A stretch of 64,000 nt of DNA, taken from the NCBI RefSeq assembly GCF_001613225.1, contig NZ_BDBY01000118.1, forward strand, positions 1 through 64,000. The letters are read 5' to 3'. The notes beneath the pieces were generated by a model. It searched no databases and was not told where the DNA came from. It saw nothing but the letters and a program-made list of their open reading frames with translations. Made by a program: the position numbers and the translations under genes. This DNA is from Nocardia pseudovaccinii NBRC 100343 (lineage in GTDB: Bacteria > Actinomycetota > Actinomycetes > Mycobacteriales > Mycobacteriaceae). Of this stretch, positions 9,227-17,533 are shown in pieces; the first letter of the stretch is position 1, and each line of letters opens with the position of its first letter.

Positions 9227-10792
9227 ATGCATGTGACCGACACCGATGTGATCATCGTGGGTGCGGGCCCGACCGGGTTGATGCTGGCCGCCGAGCTGCG
9301 TCTGAGCGGTATGCGACCGCTGGTGTTGGAGCGTAAGTCGCAGCCTCGGGACATCCCGAAGGCCGGTGGTATCGGCGGGCGGATTCTGGAACTGCTGCGC
9401 TACCGCGGCCTGTTGGAACGCTGTGAAGCAGCCAATACCGACCCCATCCCGGCTCCTCGCTTCCCGTTCGGTGGTGTGCACGTGGACTTGACGCGGCTGC
9501 CGGATCCACCGCTGCACGCGCTGCCACTCGCACAGCATCGACTCGAGCGTGTGCTCGCCGAACGGGTCACCGAACTGGGCGTCGACATCCACCGCGGACA
9601 CGAGGTGGTCGGGGTGAGCCAGGACGGCGCCACGGTGACCGCGGACGTGCACGGGCCGGACGGACCGTATCGAGTGACTGCCCGATATCTCGTGGGCTGC
9701 GACGGTGGGCACAGCCGGATCCGCGATATGGCGGGCATCGCATTCCCTGGCACCACATATCCGGAGGTCAACCGGCTGGTCCAGGTCGCCGTGCACGATT
9801 CGGTGACCGTGCTCGACAACGGCGACCTCGACGTCCCCGGGTTCGGCAAGATCCGTGCGGGATTCACGCAGACGGATCGCGGTATGTTCGCGAACGGGTC
9901 GACCACCCCCGGACTGCTCGGGCTCTTCACCACCGAAGACGAGTCCACCGAATACGACGACGACGAACCGATGACCCTGGCCGAGTTCCAGGACAGCGTC
10001 CGCCGCGTGCTCGGCGCGGATCTTCCACTGGGAGAACCGATTCGGCTGTCGCGCTTCACCTTCAAGGATCGACTGGCCGAACGGTACCGCGCCGGGCGGA
10101 TCCTGCTGGCCGGCGATGCGGCTCACCTGTTCCCCGCCACGGGTGTGGCGATCAATGCGGGCATGCTCGACACGGTCAACCTGGCCTGGAAACTGGCCGC
10201 CGACATCGAGGGCTGGGCGCCGGACGGTCTGCTGGACACCTACCACGAGGAACGCCACCTCGCGGGCGAGCGGACACTGCTGCACACTCGGGCCCAGGTG
10301 GCATTGCGGCGCGGACAAGATCCGGCCGCCGAAGCACTTCGGCAGGTCTTCCAGGAACTGCTTCTGGACGAGCAGCCATTGCGCCGCGTGGGAGCGCTCA
10401 TCGCGGGCACCGATATCCGCTACCCGCTACCCAATCCCAACGAACACCCCTTGACCGGCGCCTTCGCGCCCGACCTCACCCTGCACACCGACGAAGGCGC
10501 CACCAGCGTCGCGGAACTCATGCACACCGCACGGCCGATCCTGCTCATTCTCGCCGACCGGCCGGAGCTGCGCGAGATCGCCCGCGACTGGCAGCATCGC
10601 GTCGAAATCCACACCGCCGCAACCGATCACCGACCAGCCGATGCCCTGCTGATTCGCCCTGACGCTCATATCGCCTGGGTGGCAGGCGTCGGCGAACCCA
10701 TCGATACCGCCGCGCCCACGCTGCGAGAAGCGCTCGCTGGCTGGTTCGGTGCGCCTCTCGAAACACCGGTGCCCGCCGATCAGCCCGGCTGA
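9227..10792 (+). CDS. FAD-dependent aromatic/polyketide monooxygenase (PHBH fold)
   Basis: 521 residues of the p-hydroxybenzoate hydroxylase-type flavoprotein monooxygenases, closest in style to PgaE or rifampicin-monooxygenase proteins. The dinucleotide-binding motif VGAGPTGLMLAAEL is at the N-terminus. The DG motif GCDGGHSRIR lies near residue 165. The FAD ribityl-binding GD motif is LLAGDAAHLFPATG with the following NLAWKL helix. A thioredoxin-like C-terminal domain (about residues 400-520) is present. ATG at 9227 is preferred over ATG at 9212 because GGGAAG is 7 nt upstream. NADPH-dependent hydroxylation of an aromatic substrate is expected; the substrate is unknown. Confidence 0.88.
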   Translation: MHVTDTDVIIVGAGPTGLMLAAELRLSGMRPLVLERKSQPRDIPKAGGIGGRILELLRYRGLLERCEAANTDPIPAPRFPFGGVHVDLTRLPDPPLHALPLAQHRLERVLAERVTELGVDIHRGHEVVGVSQDGATVTADVHGPDGPYRVTARYLVGCDGGHSRIRDMAGIAFPGTTYPEVNRLVQVAVHDSVTVLDNGDLDVPGFGKIRAGFTQTDRGMFANGSTTPGLLGLFTTEDESTEYDDDEPMTLAEFQDSVRRVLGADLPLGEPIRLSRFTFKDRLAERYRAGRILLAGDAAHLFPATGVAINAGMLDTVNLAWKLAADIEGWAPDGLLDTYHEERHLAGERTLLHTRAQVALRRGQDPAAEALRQVFQELLLDEQPLRRVGALIAGTDIRYPLPNPNEHPLTGAFAPDLTLHTDEGATSVAELMHTARPILLILADRPELREIARDWQHRVEIHTAATDHRPADALLIRPDAHIAWVAGVGEPIDTAAPTLREALAGWFGAPLETPVPADQPG

Positions 10793-10807
10793 TCGGCCGT
10801 TGTCCCG

Positions 10808-10849
10808 CACCACTTCTCCCGCCATTTCCCACTGACGGGAGAAGTGGTG
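10808..10849 (+). terminator. Terminator hairpin after the FAD monooxygenase
   Basis: A perfect 14-bp stem (CACCACTTCTCCCG at 10808-10821 with 10836-10849) encloses a 14-nt loop, 16 nt downstream of the stop codon. No T-run follows. It probably ends the monooxygenase transcript. Confidence 0.6.
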
Positions 10850-11037
10850 ACGCTCCCGAGGATCCCGGTGCTGAGCGCGGTTACGGTGCGGGAGTGCGGT
10901 TTTCATGTGCGCAGCGTCGATGGTGGAGATTTCGGCGAGACGTCACCGGCGCCGCACCGATGTGGCGTCGGCGATAGCCCGTGGAAAGCGTGCGAAGTGG
11001 ACGTTAGGTGAACAACTGGTTTCGCAAAGGTATTGCT

Positions 11038-11055
11038 ACGCAACAATAGTTGCGT
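11038..11055. promoter_or_regulatory. Perfect inverted repeat upstream of the membrane protein
   Basis: ACGCAAC-AATA-GTTGCGT is a 7-bp perfect inverted repeat in a locally A/T-rich stretch, about 94 bp before the preferred ATG at 11149 and 13 bp before ATG 11068. It could be an operator or a small hairpin; no adjacent divergent regulator is seen. Confidence 0.3.
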
Positions 11056-11148
11056 CATGCTGAAGGCATGGCCAGACGGTCGAAGAGGCGGCCGGTCCGG
11101 CCGAGGTGGGGATCCGAGGATCCGAAGGGGTGCTGTCCGCGCCCCGGT

Positions 11149-13416
11149 ATGTCCCATGCAATTCGTTGGCGGCGACGCGTCGGCTGGGTGCTGGCCGTCA
11201 TCTTCGTCCTATTCGTCTTTCCCGGACTCGTCGGCGCGGTGGCCAACGCGCAGTACCTGGCCGCGGCGACCGGCAGCGGTGTCTCCGAAATCGACGGCCT
11301 CAGTTGGATGCACATCCGCGATTCGTCCGGAGTGCCGCTGGCGAACTACGCCTTCGCGACCGACCACGGCGGGGTGCTGGACCCGGGCTCGACGATCCTC
11401 TGGGCGATCCTCGGCTTCGAATTCATCGGCTATATCGCCATCGTGACAACCGCGATCTGGTTGATCGGCAATGCGCTGAGCTTCCAGTGGCTCAATATGT
11501 TCGGCTCGGCATTGACCGGCGTCGCGGACCGGCTGACCGGTCAGATCGCGACACCGATGCTGCTGATCACCGCCGCTACCATCGGCGCGTTCTGCGTCGC
11601 GTGGTTCTGGTTGCGTGGCTATCACGCCAAGGCGATGCTGCAGGTCGTCACGATGCTCGGTGTCGCGGTGCTCGGTCCGGTATTCCTGGCCGAGCCACTC
11701 GGCGATGTGCTGTCCTCGGACGGATTGCTCGCCAAGGGCAGGGATTTGGGAATTTCGGTCGCGGCCGGGCTGAACGGCAACAACAACCCGAATCCGAACC
11801 AACTGGTGACGACCATGCAGCGCGATCTGGCGGACAACTTCGCCCGCGGCCCGGTGCAGGTGTGGAATTTCGGGCATGTGGTCGACGAGCAACCGGCCTG
11901 CCGGTCGGTCTGGTCCACGGGGATGACCGCGGGCGACGACGAACGGGTTCGCAAGGGCATGCAGAGCTGCGGTGATTCCGCCGCCTACGCCAAGGCCCAG
12001 AATCCGACCATGGGTCAGGTCGGTACCGGTCTGATGCTCTTGATCTGCGGCGGCATCCTGTTGGCCTTCGCGGTGGTGCTCGGCATCAGGGTCATCAAGG
12101 CCGCACTGGACGCGATCTACCACGGGTTCATGTCGATATTCGGTTTCGCAGCAGGCGGATTCGTCTACGGACCGACGCAGACCTTTCTGGTCCGCAATCT
12201 CGTCGACAGTATTGTCGCGGCGGGCCGAATGACCGCGTACACCATCTTCCTCGGCGTCTACGTGCTGTTCATGGGCAATCTGTTCGCGCAGGCGAAGGGG
12301 CAGACCATGGCGGTGATCGTCATCGCGGGCACCGTCGAGATAGGGGCCATCTCCCAGCTGAAACGGCTGAACCGCAGCCTCAGCCGGGGCAACGACTGGA
12401 TCGCCAACCGGTTCGCGCTGGCGATCCAGGGGCGTCCGGTCACCGCGGGCAGCGGCGGCGTCGCGCTGGGGATGGGCACCTCACGTTCCGGGGGCAGTAT
12501 GTCCGGATCCGGGCTCATCACCGGCTTGGCCGCGATCAATACGGCCAATACCTCGCCGGTGCTGGCCTGGCTGGCGATGAAGACGCCCAAACCGCTGGAT
12601 CCCAATGCGAGACTGCGGAAAGAGGCCGAGCTGATCAATATGCGCATCGCGGCTTCGCATATGACACTCGACCAGCAGGAGGAACTGCGGGCGGCGCGAA
12701 AGGTCCTCGACGCCAAGGCCACATCGCGCGCGGCAGAGTTCGGCGGCATCCACGATCACGTGGGCGCTGCCCATGCGTGGGACGGTCTCGGCGATATGGA
12801 TGCCAGTTACCAGGGCAAGATGGGCTCGCTGACCCGGCTCGATCTCGACGCGAAGAAGATCGGCAATATCGCCGCTGTGCATTCCATTCAGAAGGCGAGC
12901 ACGCCACCGAACCCGTTCGAGTTCGCGCCGCGGGCGAAGGCGCAAGCCGCCTTGCAGGCGGCGGTGAACCGTCCAGGTTCGGCCATCGCCCCCGAATTGG
13001 CCGGCCAGGCGCATGTCGCGGCCTACAACTTCCGCAACAACGCCCCGGTGGCCGCCCCCAACGCCGCCATCGATCATGGGCTGGTGAACGACGTCACGGC
13101 CGCGATCCAGAACAACCAGGCGCTCGACACGGCCATCGATCCGGATCGTTGGAGCACGGCGGACAAGGCGACGTTGCAACACATCGGAAGGAATCTCGCG
13201 AGCGACTATTTCGATGCCGTGCACACCTGGGCGTACGACTCGACGGATCAAAATCTCGCCGCGGCCATGACCAGACTCGAACATGCGCACATGTTCGATG
13301 GCCTCACCGACGGCCTGGTCAATGATCCGTGGGGAGGCTTGCGGATGCGGAACCTGAGCATCCAACCGGATGATCCATTCGCGCAGGCGAGCTGGCGAAG
13401 TCTGGGCCAACCCTGA
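11149..13416 (+). CDS. Orphan TrbL/VirB6-like polytopic membrane protein
   Basis: About 755 residues. TM1 is at 12-33, further helices lie at about 81-107, 130-155 and 165-190, a soluble segment with paired Cys spans about 240-300, and helices follow at about 305-330 and 350-420. A long hydrophilic Ala-rich tail (about 480-755) follows. The layout of a polytopic core plus a long cytoplasmic tail recalls TrbL/VirB6-type channel proteins of conjugation systems, but no other type IV secretion gene is in the window, so the assignment is tentative. Start options are TTG 11050, ATG 11068 and ATG 11149. The last is taken because the membrane segment follows directly; no strong RBS decides it. Confidence 0.6.
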   Translation: MSHAIRWRRRVGWVLAVIFVLFVFPGLVGAVANAQYLAAATGSGVSEIDGLSWMHIRDSSGVPLANYAFATDHGGVLDPGSTILWAILGFEFIGYIAIVTTAIWLIGNALSFQWLNMFGSALTGVADRLTGQIATPMLLITAATIGAFCVAWFWLRGYHAKAMLQVVTMLGVAVLGPVFLAEPLGDVLSSDGLLAKGRDLGISVAAGLNGNNNPNPNQLVTTMQRDLADNFARGPVQVWNFGHVVDEQPACRSVWSTGMTAGDDERVRKGMQSCGDSAAYAKAQNPTMGQVGTGLMLLICGGILLAFAVVLGIRVIKAALDAIYHGFMSIFGFAAGGFVYGPTQTFLVRNLVDSIVAAGRMTAYTIFLGVYVLFMGNLFAQAKGQTMAVIVIAGTVEIGAISQLKRLNRSLSRGNDWIANRFALAIQGRPVTAGSGGVALGMGTSRSGGSMSGSGLITGLAAINTANTSPVLAWLAMKTPKPLDPNARLRKEAELINMRIAASHMTLDQQEELRAARKVLDAKATSRAAEFGGIHDHVGAAHAWDGLGDMDASYQGKMGSLTRLDLDAKKIGNIAAVHSIQKASTPPNPFEFAPRAKAQAALQAAVNRPGSAIAPELAGQAHVAAYNFRNNAPVAAPNAAIDHGLVNDVTAAIQNNQALDTAIDPDRWSTADKATLQHIGRNLASDYFDAVHTWAYDSTDQNLAAAMTRLEHAHMFDGLTDGLVNDPWGGLRMRNLSIQPDDPFAQASWRSLGQP

Positions 13417-13515
13417 GGGTTGGCGGCGGTTGCCGTGGGGCACTAGAACCTTACGGCCCGTCAGTTATGGTGTGGGCCTATCGTTCGAGTACACCGAATG
13501 ATCGCGAGGCTCACC

Positions 13516-14367
13516 GTGCGGGACAGCGCTCCCACCACCTATCAGGAACTACGCGCCCTCCTGCAGCAGCGCCTGCCCGAACTGGCCGACGGCCAACAGC
13601 GCATAGCCAGGCTGGTATTGGACGATCCGGAGGGAACCGCATTCCGCAGCATCGGCCAGAGCGCCGAACTCGCGGGCGTGCACCGTTCCTCGCTGGTGCG
13701 TTTCGCGACCATGCTGGGCCTGCCCGGCTATCCGGGCCTGGTCCAACTCTGCCGCAGACAACTCGCGGCCGAGGCGTATCTGGTGCGTAGACCCGCCGAC
13801 GCGCCACCGCCGAGCTCGAACGACGAGTTCTTCACCGCGATAACCGAATACGACACCAACAATATGTCTCGTACCTTCGCGCGGATCGATCGCGGCGACT
13901 GGGACCGGGCGGTCGAGACGCTGGCGCACGCCTCCACCGTGCACGTCATCGGGCTGCGGCGTTGTCTCGCGATCGCCTATGCCGCCACCTACCAGCTGCA
14001 GCTGGTGCGCCACCGGGTCCGCCAGCTCGGGGCGACCGCCCGGGTGCTGACCGACGAACTGCGCGATATCGAGCCCGGCGACGCACTCATCGCGGTATCG
14101 ATCCGGCGCTACAGCAGTGACACCGTCCGTGCGGTCGAATCGGCACGCCGTCGCGGCGCCACCACCATCGCACTCACCGATGACGCGTCCTCCCCGCTGG
14201 CCCGCATCGCCGATGTGACCTTCTATGTCGGAACCGGCTCCCTCACCGTCCTGCGCACCCTGACCGCCTTCACCGCCTTGGTGCACGCCATGGTCACCGC
14301 CGTCGCGATGCGCCTGGGATCCGTCGGCGCCGATACCGACATCCTCGACGATCAATTGCTCGACTAG
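13516..14367 (+). CDS. RpiR/MurR family transcriptional regulator with SIS domain
   Basis: About 283 residues. An N-terminal RpiR helix-turn-helix (residues about 10-80: QQRIARLVLDDPEGTAF, SAELAGVHRSSLVRFA) is followed by a sugar-isomerase (SIS) domain at about 110-250 (VHVIGLRRC, DALIAVSIRRYSSDT, ALTDDASSPLARIAD). Members sense phosphosugars and regulate sugar or amino-sugar genes. GTG at 13516 is favoured by GAGG about 8 nt upstream; ATG 13498 is the alternative. It lies 41 bp upstream of the HAD/GH65 operon in the same direction, so it probably regulates disaccharide phosphorolysis; this is inferred from position. Confidence 0.85.
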   Translation: MRDSAPTTYQELRALLQQRLPELADGQQRIARLVLDDPEGTAFRSIGQSAELAGVHRSSLVRFATMLGLPGYPGLVQLCRRQLAAEAYLVRRPADAPPPSSNDEFFTAITEYDTNNMSRTFARIDRGDWDRAVETLAHASTVHVIGLRRCLAIAYAATYQLQLVRHRVRQLGATARVLTDELRDIEPGDALIAVSIRRYSSDTVRAVESARRRGATTIALTDDASSPLARIADVTFYVGTGSLTVLRTLTAFTALVHAMVTAVAMRLGSVGADTDILDDQLLD

Positions 14368-14408
14368 TCGCGCCGTTTGCGGCTGCTGTCCCCGGGTACC
14401 GCTGGGGT

Positions 14409-15173
14409 ATGACGCCAAGCCATGATCTCCGGGGGCTCGGATTGCCCGAAACGATCTCGGTGGCGCTGTTCGACCTCGACGGTGTGTTGACCGATACCGC
14501 GGCGGTGCACCGGCGGGCGTGGAAGGCGGTCTTCGACGAGTTTCTGGCCGGACGCAGCCCCGGCCCGTTCCACCCGTTCACCGATGCCGAGTATCTGGGC
14601 TATGTGGACGGACGCTCGCGGGCGGACGGTATCCGGGAGTTCCTGAAGTCGCGCGGGATCACGCTGCCGGAGGGGGACCCCGATGCGGCGGAGGGGGAGC
14701 CGACCGTGCATGGGCTCGGCAATCGGAAGAATCGGCTGCTCCTGTCGTTTCTCGAACGCGACGGGGTGCACGTCTATCCGGGGTCGCTGGACTATCTGAA
14801 CGGGGCACGCGCGGCCGGGTTGCGGACGGGTGTGGTTACCGCTTCGGCGAATGCCCATGAGGTGTTGGCGGTCGCGGATCTGACCCGGTTCGTCGATGTG
14901 TGTATCGACGGGGTCGAGATCGCCGGCCGCGGCCTGCGCGGCAAACCCGCGCCGGACGCATTTCTCGCGGCCGCGGAGGCACTCGACGCCAAGCCGGAAC
15001 AGGCCGCGGCGTTCGAGGATGCCATCGCCGGGGTGACGGCCGGTCGGGCCGCGGACTTCGGATATGTGGTCGGCGTCGATCGAGTGCGTGATGGCACGCA
15101 GGCCGAGGCATTGCGTCGGGCGGGTGCGGATGTGGTCGTCACCGATCTGGCCGAGCTCGGGCCACCGCAATGA
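14409..15173 (+). CDS. Beta-phosphoglucomutase-type HAD hydrolase
   Basis: 254 residues of the haloacid dehalogenase superfamily. Motif I is FDLDGVLTDT with nucleophile D22 and acid/base D24. A helical cap covers about residues 40-120, and the late motif FEDAIAGVTAGRA supplies the acidic Mg2+ site. The family interconverts beta-glucose-1-phosphate and glucose-6-phosphate. Its ATGA overlap with the downstream GH65 phosphorylase supports that reaction, because such phosphorylases release beta-glucose-1-phosphate. Confidence 0.9.
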   Translation: MTPSHDLRGLGLPETISVALFDLDGVLTDTAAVHRRAWKAVFDEFLAGRSPGPFHPFTDAEYLGYVDGRSRADGIREFLKSRGITLPEGDPDAAEGEPTVHGLGNRKNRLLLSFLERDGVHVYPGSLDYLNGARAAGLRTGVVTASANAHEVLAVADLTRFVDVCIDGVEIAGRGLRGKPAPDAFLAAAEALDAKPEQAAAFEDAIAGVTAGRAADFGYVVGVDRVRDGTQAEALRRAGADVVVTDLAELGPPQ

Positions 15174-17515
15174 CTACCGACTGCCGTGGCTTCGAGATCG
15201 CGCCATGGCACTTGCGTTGGTGTGGACTGGATCTCGAGGCATTGCACCGAACCGAGTCGATCTTCGCACTCGCCAACGGACATCTCGGGCTGCGCGGCAC
15301 CTTTGAGGAGGGAGAGCCGGTGGGCAAGCCGGGGACCTACCTCAACGGCTTCTACGAAAAGCGCCAATTGCCTTATGCCGAAGCGGGATACGGCTATCCG
15401 GAGGATGGTCAGACCCTCGTCAATGTGACCGACGGGAAGATCATCCGGCTGCTCGTCGAGGACGAGCCGATGGATATGCGCTACGGCGAGGCCGTCGAAC
15501 ACGAACGGGTGCTGGACTTCCGGTCCGGCACGCTGCGGCGCAACACGGTCTGGACCTCGCCGACCGGCCGGTGCGTGCGCATCCGCTCGGAACGGCTGGT
15601 GTCGTTCACCGAACGCGCCCTTGCCGCGATCCGCTACGAAGTCGAACCGCTCGACGACGATCTCGAGCTGGTCATCCAATCGGATCTGCTTGCCAATGAA
15701 CCGGTTCCGGCCTCGCACAACGATCCTCGGCTTGCCGCTGCACTCGACCACCCACTGGTGGCGGACTTCTGCGCGGCCCGTGATTTCGCCGCGGTGCTCG
15801 TCCATCACACCCGGCGCTCCGGGCTGCACATGGCCGCGGCCATGGACCACGAACTCGAGGTCGACGCGACCCCGCGCTGTGGTGTGCACGCCGAGGAGGA
15901 TCTGGCACGCTTGACGATCGCGGTCGATGTCGCGAAGGGCCAGCGCGTGCGGTTGACGAAATATCTCGGCTACGGATGGTCGAGTCGACGCTCGGTACCG
16001 GCGCTGCGGGCCCAAGTGGACGCGGCATTGGCCGCGGGTCTGGAGACGGGCTGGGATACGTTGCTGGCCCGGCAACGTGAGTACCTGGACAACTTCTGGT
16101 CCACCGCCGATATCGAGATCGACGGGGATCCCGAACTCCAGCAGGCAGTCCGATTCGCGCTGTTCCATGTACTGCAGGCGGGTGCACGCGGCGAGACCCG
16201 CGCGATACCGTCCAAGGGGCTGACCGGGCCGGGCTATGACGGCCATTCATTCTGGGACACAGAGACTTTCGTATTGCCGGTATTGACTTACACGATGCCG
16301 GTGGCGGCGGGCGACGCACTGCGTTGGCGGCACGCCACCCTCGACCGGGCCCGGCAGCGCGCACACGAACTCGGCCACACCGGAGCGATGTTCCCGTGGC
16401 GCTCCATCAACGGCGACGAGGGTTCGGGCTATTGGCCGACCGGTACGGCGGCCGTGCACGTCAATGCCGATATCGCCGATGCGGTGGTCCGATATCTCGC
16501 CGCGACCGGCGACGAGCACTTCGAAAGAAGCTGCGGTGTCGAGCTTTTGGTGGAGACCGCGCGCTCGTGGGTGAGCCAGGGCCATTACGACACGGCGGGG
16601 AACTTCCGGATCGACGGCGTGACCGGTCCCGACGAATACTCCGCACTCGCCGACAACAACATCTATACGAATCTGATGGCGCAGCGCAATCTCGCCGAAG
16701 CCGCCGAAGCCTGTGTGCGCCAACCGGATATCGCCGAGCAGTTGGAAGTCGACGCGGAGGAGATCCGCGGCTGGCGCGACCGCGCCAAATGTATGTACCT
16801 GCCCTATAACGAGGAACTCGGGGTGCACGAGCAATCCGAGGGCTTCACCGAACATGCCCGCTGGGACTTCGCCGCGACTCCGCCGGAGAAGTATCCGTTG
16901 ATGCTGCATTACCCGTACTTCGATCTGTATCGCAAGCAGGTCGTCAAACAGGCCGACCTGAGCTTGGCAATGTACTTGTGCCCCGACGCTTTCACGCCCG
17001 AGCAGAAGGCGCGCAACTTCGATTACTACGAGGCATTGACCGTCCGCGATTCCTCGCTGTCGGCTGCCGGTCAGTCCGTTATGGCCGCCGAGGTCGGCCA
17101 CCTCTCGCTCGCCTTCGACTATTTCGCCGAAGCCGCACTGACCGACCTGCACGATCTGCATCACAATGTCGCCAACGGCCTGCATATGGCCTCACTCGCC
17201 GGAGCATGGCTCTGCTGCGTCTTCGGTTTCGGCGGCATGCGTGACCACGGTGGTGAATTGAGTTTCGCACCACGACTTCCCGCGAATATCGAGCGCCTGG
17301 CCTTCCGGATCATCTGGCGCGGCAGTGGTATGGCCGTCGAGATCACCGGCGATTCCGCGACTTATCGGCTGCTGTCCGGAGATTCGTTCGTCCTGCGTCA
17401 TCACGGTCGCTTTACGACGCTCGGCAATGTCGCGGTGACGCTGCCGATTCCGCGGCAATCCGATCGACCCGAGCCATTGCTACCCGAGGGGCGGGCGCCG
17501 TATCGGCGGGGGTAG
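15170..17515 (+). CDS. Glycoside hydrolase family 65 (disaccharide phosphorylase-like)
   Basis: 781 residues with the GH65 order: N-terminal beta-sandwich (about 1-270), helical linker, (alpha/alpha)6 barrel (about 330-700) and a small C-terminal beta domain. The catalytic acid is E489 in VTGPDEYSALADNN. Barrel landmarks include KGLTGPGYDGHSFWDTE and WRSINGDEGSGYWPTGTAAVHVN. GH65 enzymes phosphorolyse trehalose, maltose, kojibiose or nigerose; the exact substrate cannot be read here. With the overlapping phosphoglucomutase it forms a cytoplasmic route from disaccharide to glucose and glucose-6-phosphate, likely trehalose or maltose turnover. No signal peptide is seen. Confidence 0.92.
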   Translation: MTTDCRGFEIAPWHLRWCGLDLEALHRTESIFALANGHLGLRGTFEEGEPVGKPGTYLNGFYEKRQLPYAEAGYGYPEDGQTLVNVTDGKIIRLLVEDEPMDMRYGEAVEHERVLDFRSGTLRRNTVWTSPTGRCVRIRSERLVSFTERALAAIRYEVEPLDDDLELVIQSDLLANEPVPASHNDPRLAAALDHPLVADFCAARDFAAVLVHHTRRSGLHMAAAMDHELEVDATPRCGVHAEEDLARLTIAVDVAKGQRVRLTKYLGYGWSSRRSVPALRAQVDAALAAGLETGWDTLLARQREYLDNFWSTADIEIDGDPELQQAVRFALFHVLQAGARGETRAIPSKGLTGPGYDGHSFWDTETFVLPVLTYTMPVAAGDALRWRHATLDRARQRAHELGHTGAMFPWRSINGDEGSGYWPTGTAAVHVNADIADAVVRYLAATGDEHFERSCGVELLVETARSWVSQGHYDTAGNFRIDGVTGPDEYSALADNNIYTNLMAQRNLAEAAEACVRQPDIAEQLEVDAEEIRGWRDRAKCMYLPYNEELGVHEQSEGFTEHARWDFAATPPEKYPLMLHYPYFDLYRKQVVKQADLSLAMYLCPDAFTPEQKARNFDYYEALTVRDSSLSAAGQSVMAAEVGHLSLAFDYFAEAALTDLHDLHHNVANGLHMASLAGAWLCCVFGFGGMRDHGGELSFAPRLPANIERLAFRIIWRGSGMAVEITGDSATYRLLSGDSFVLRHHGRFTTLGNVAVTLPIPRQSDRPEPLLPEGRAPYRRG

Positions 17516-17533
17516 CGGTACGAAGGAGCGGGC

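Noticed and set aside
14792-16246. 484-codon antisense frame over the HAD/GH65 genes
   Set aside because: No motifs; both plus-strand genes have catalytic residues and coupled starts.
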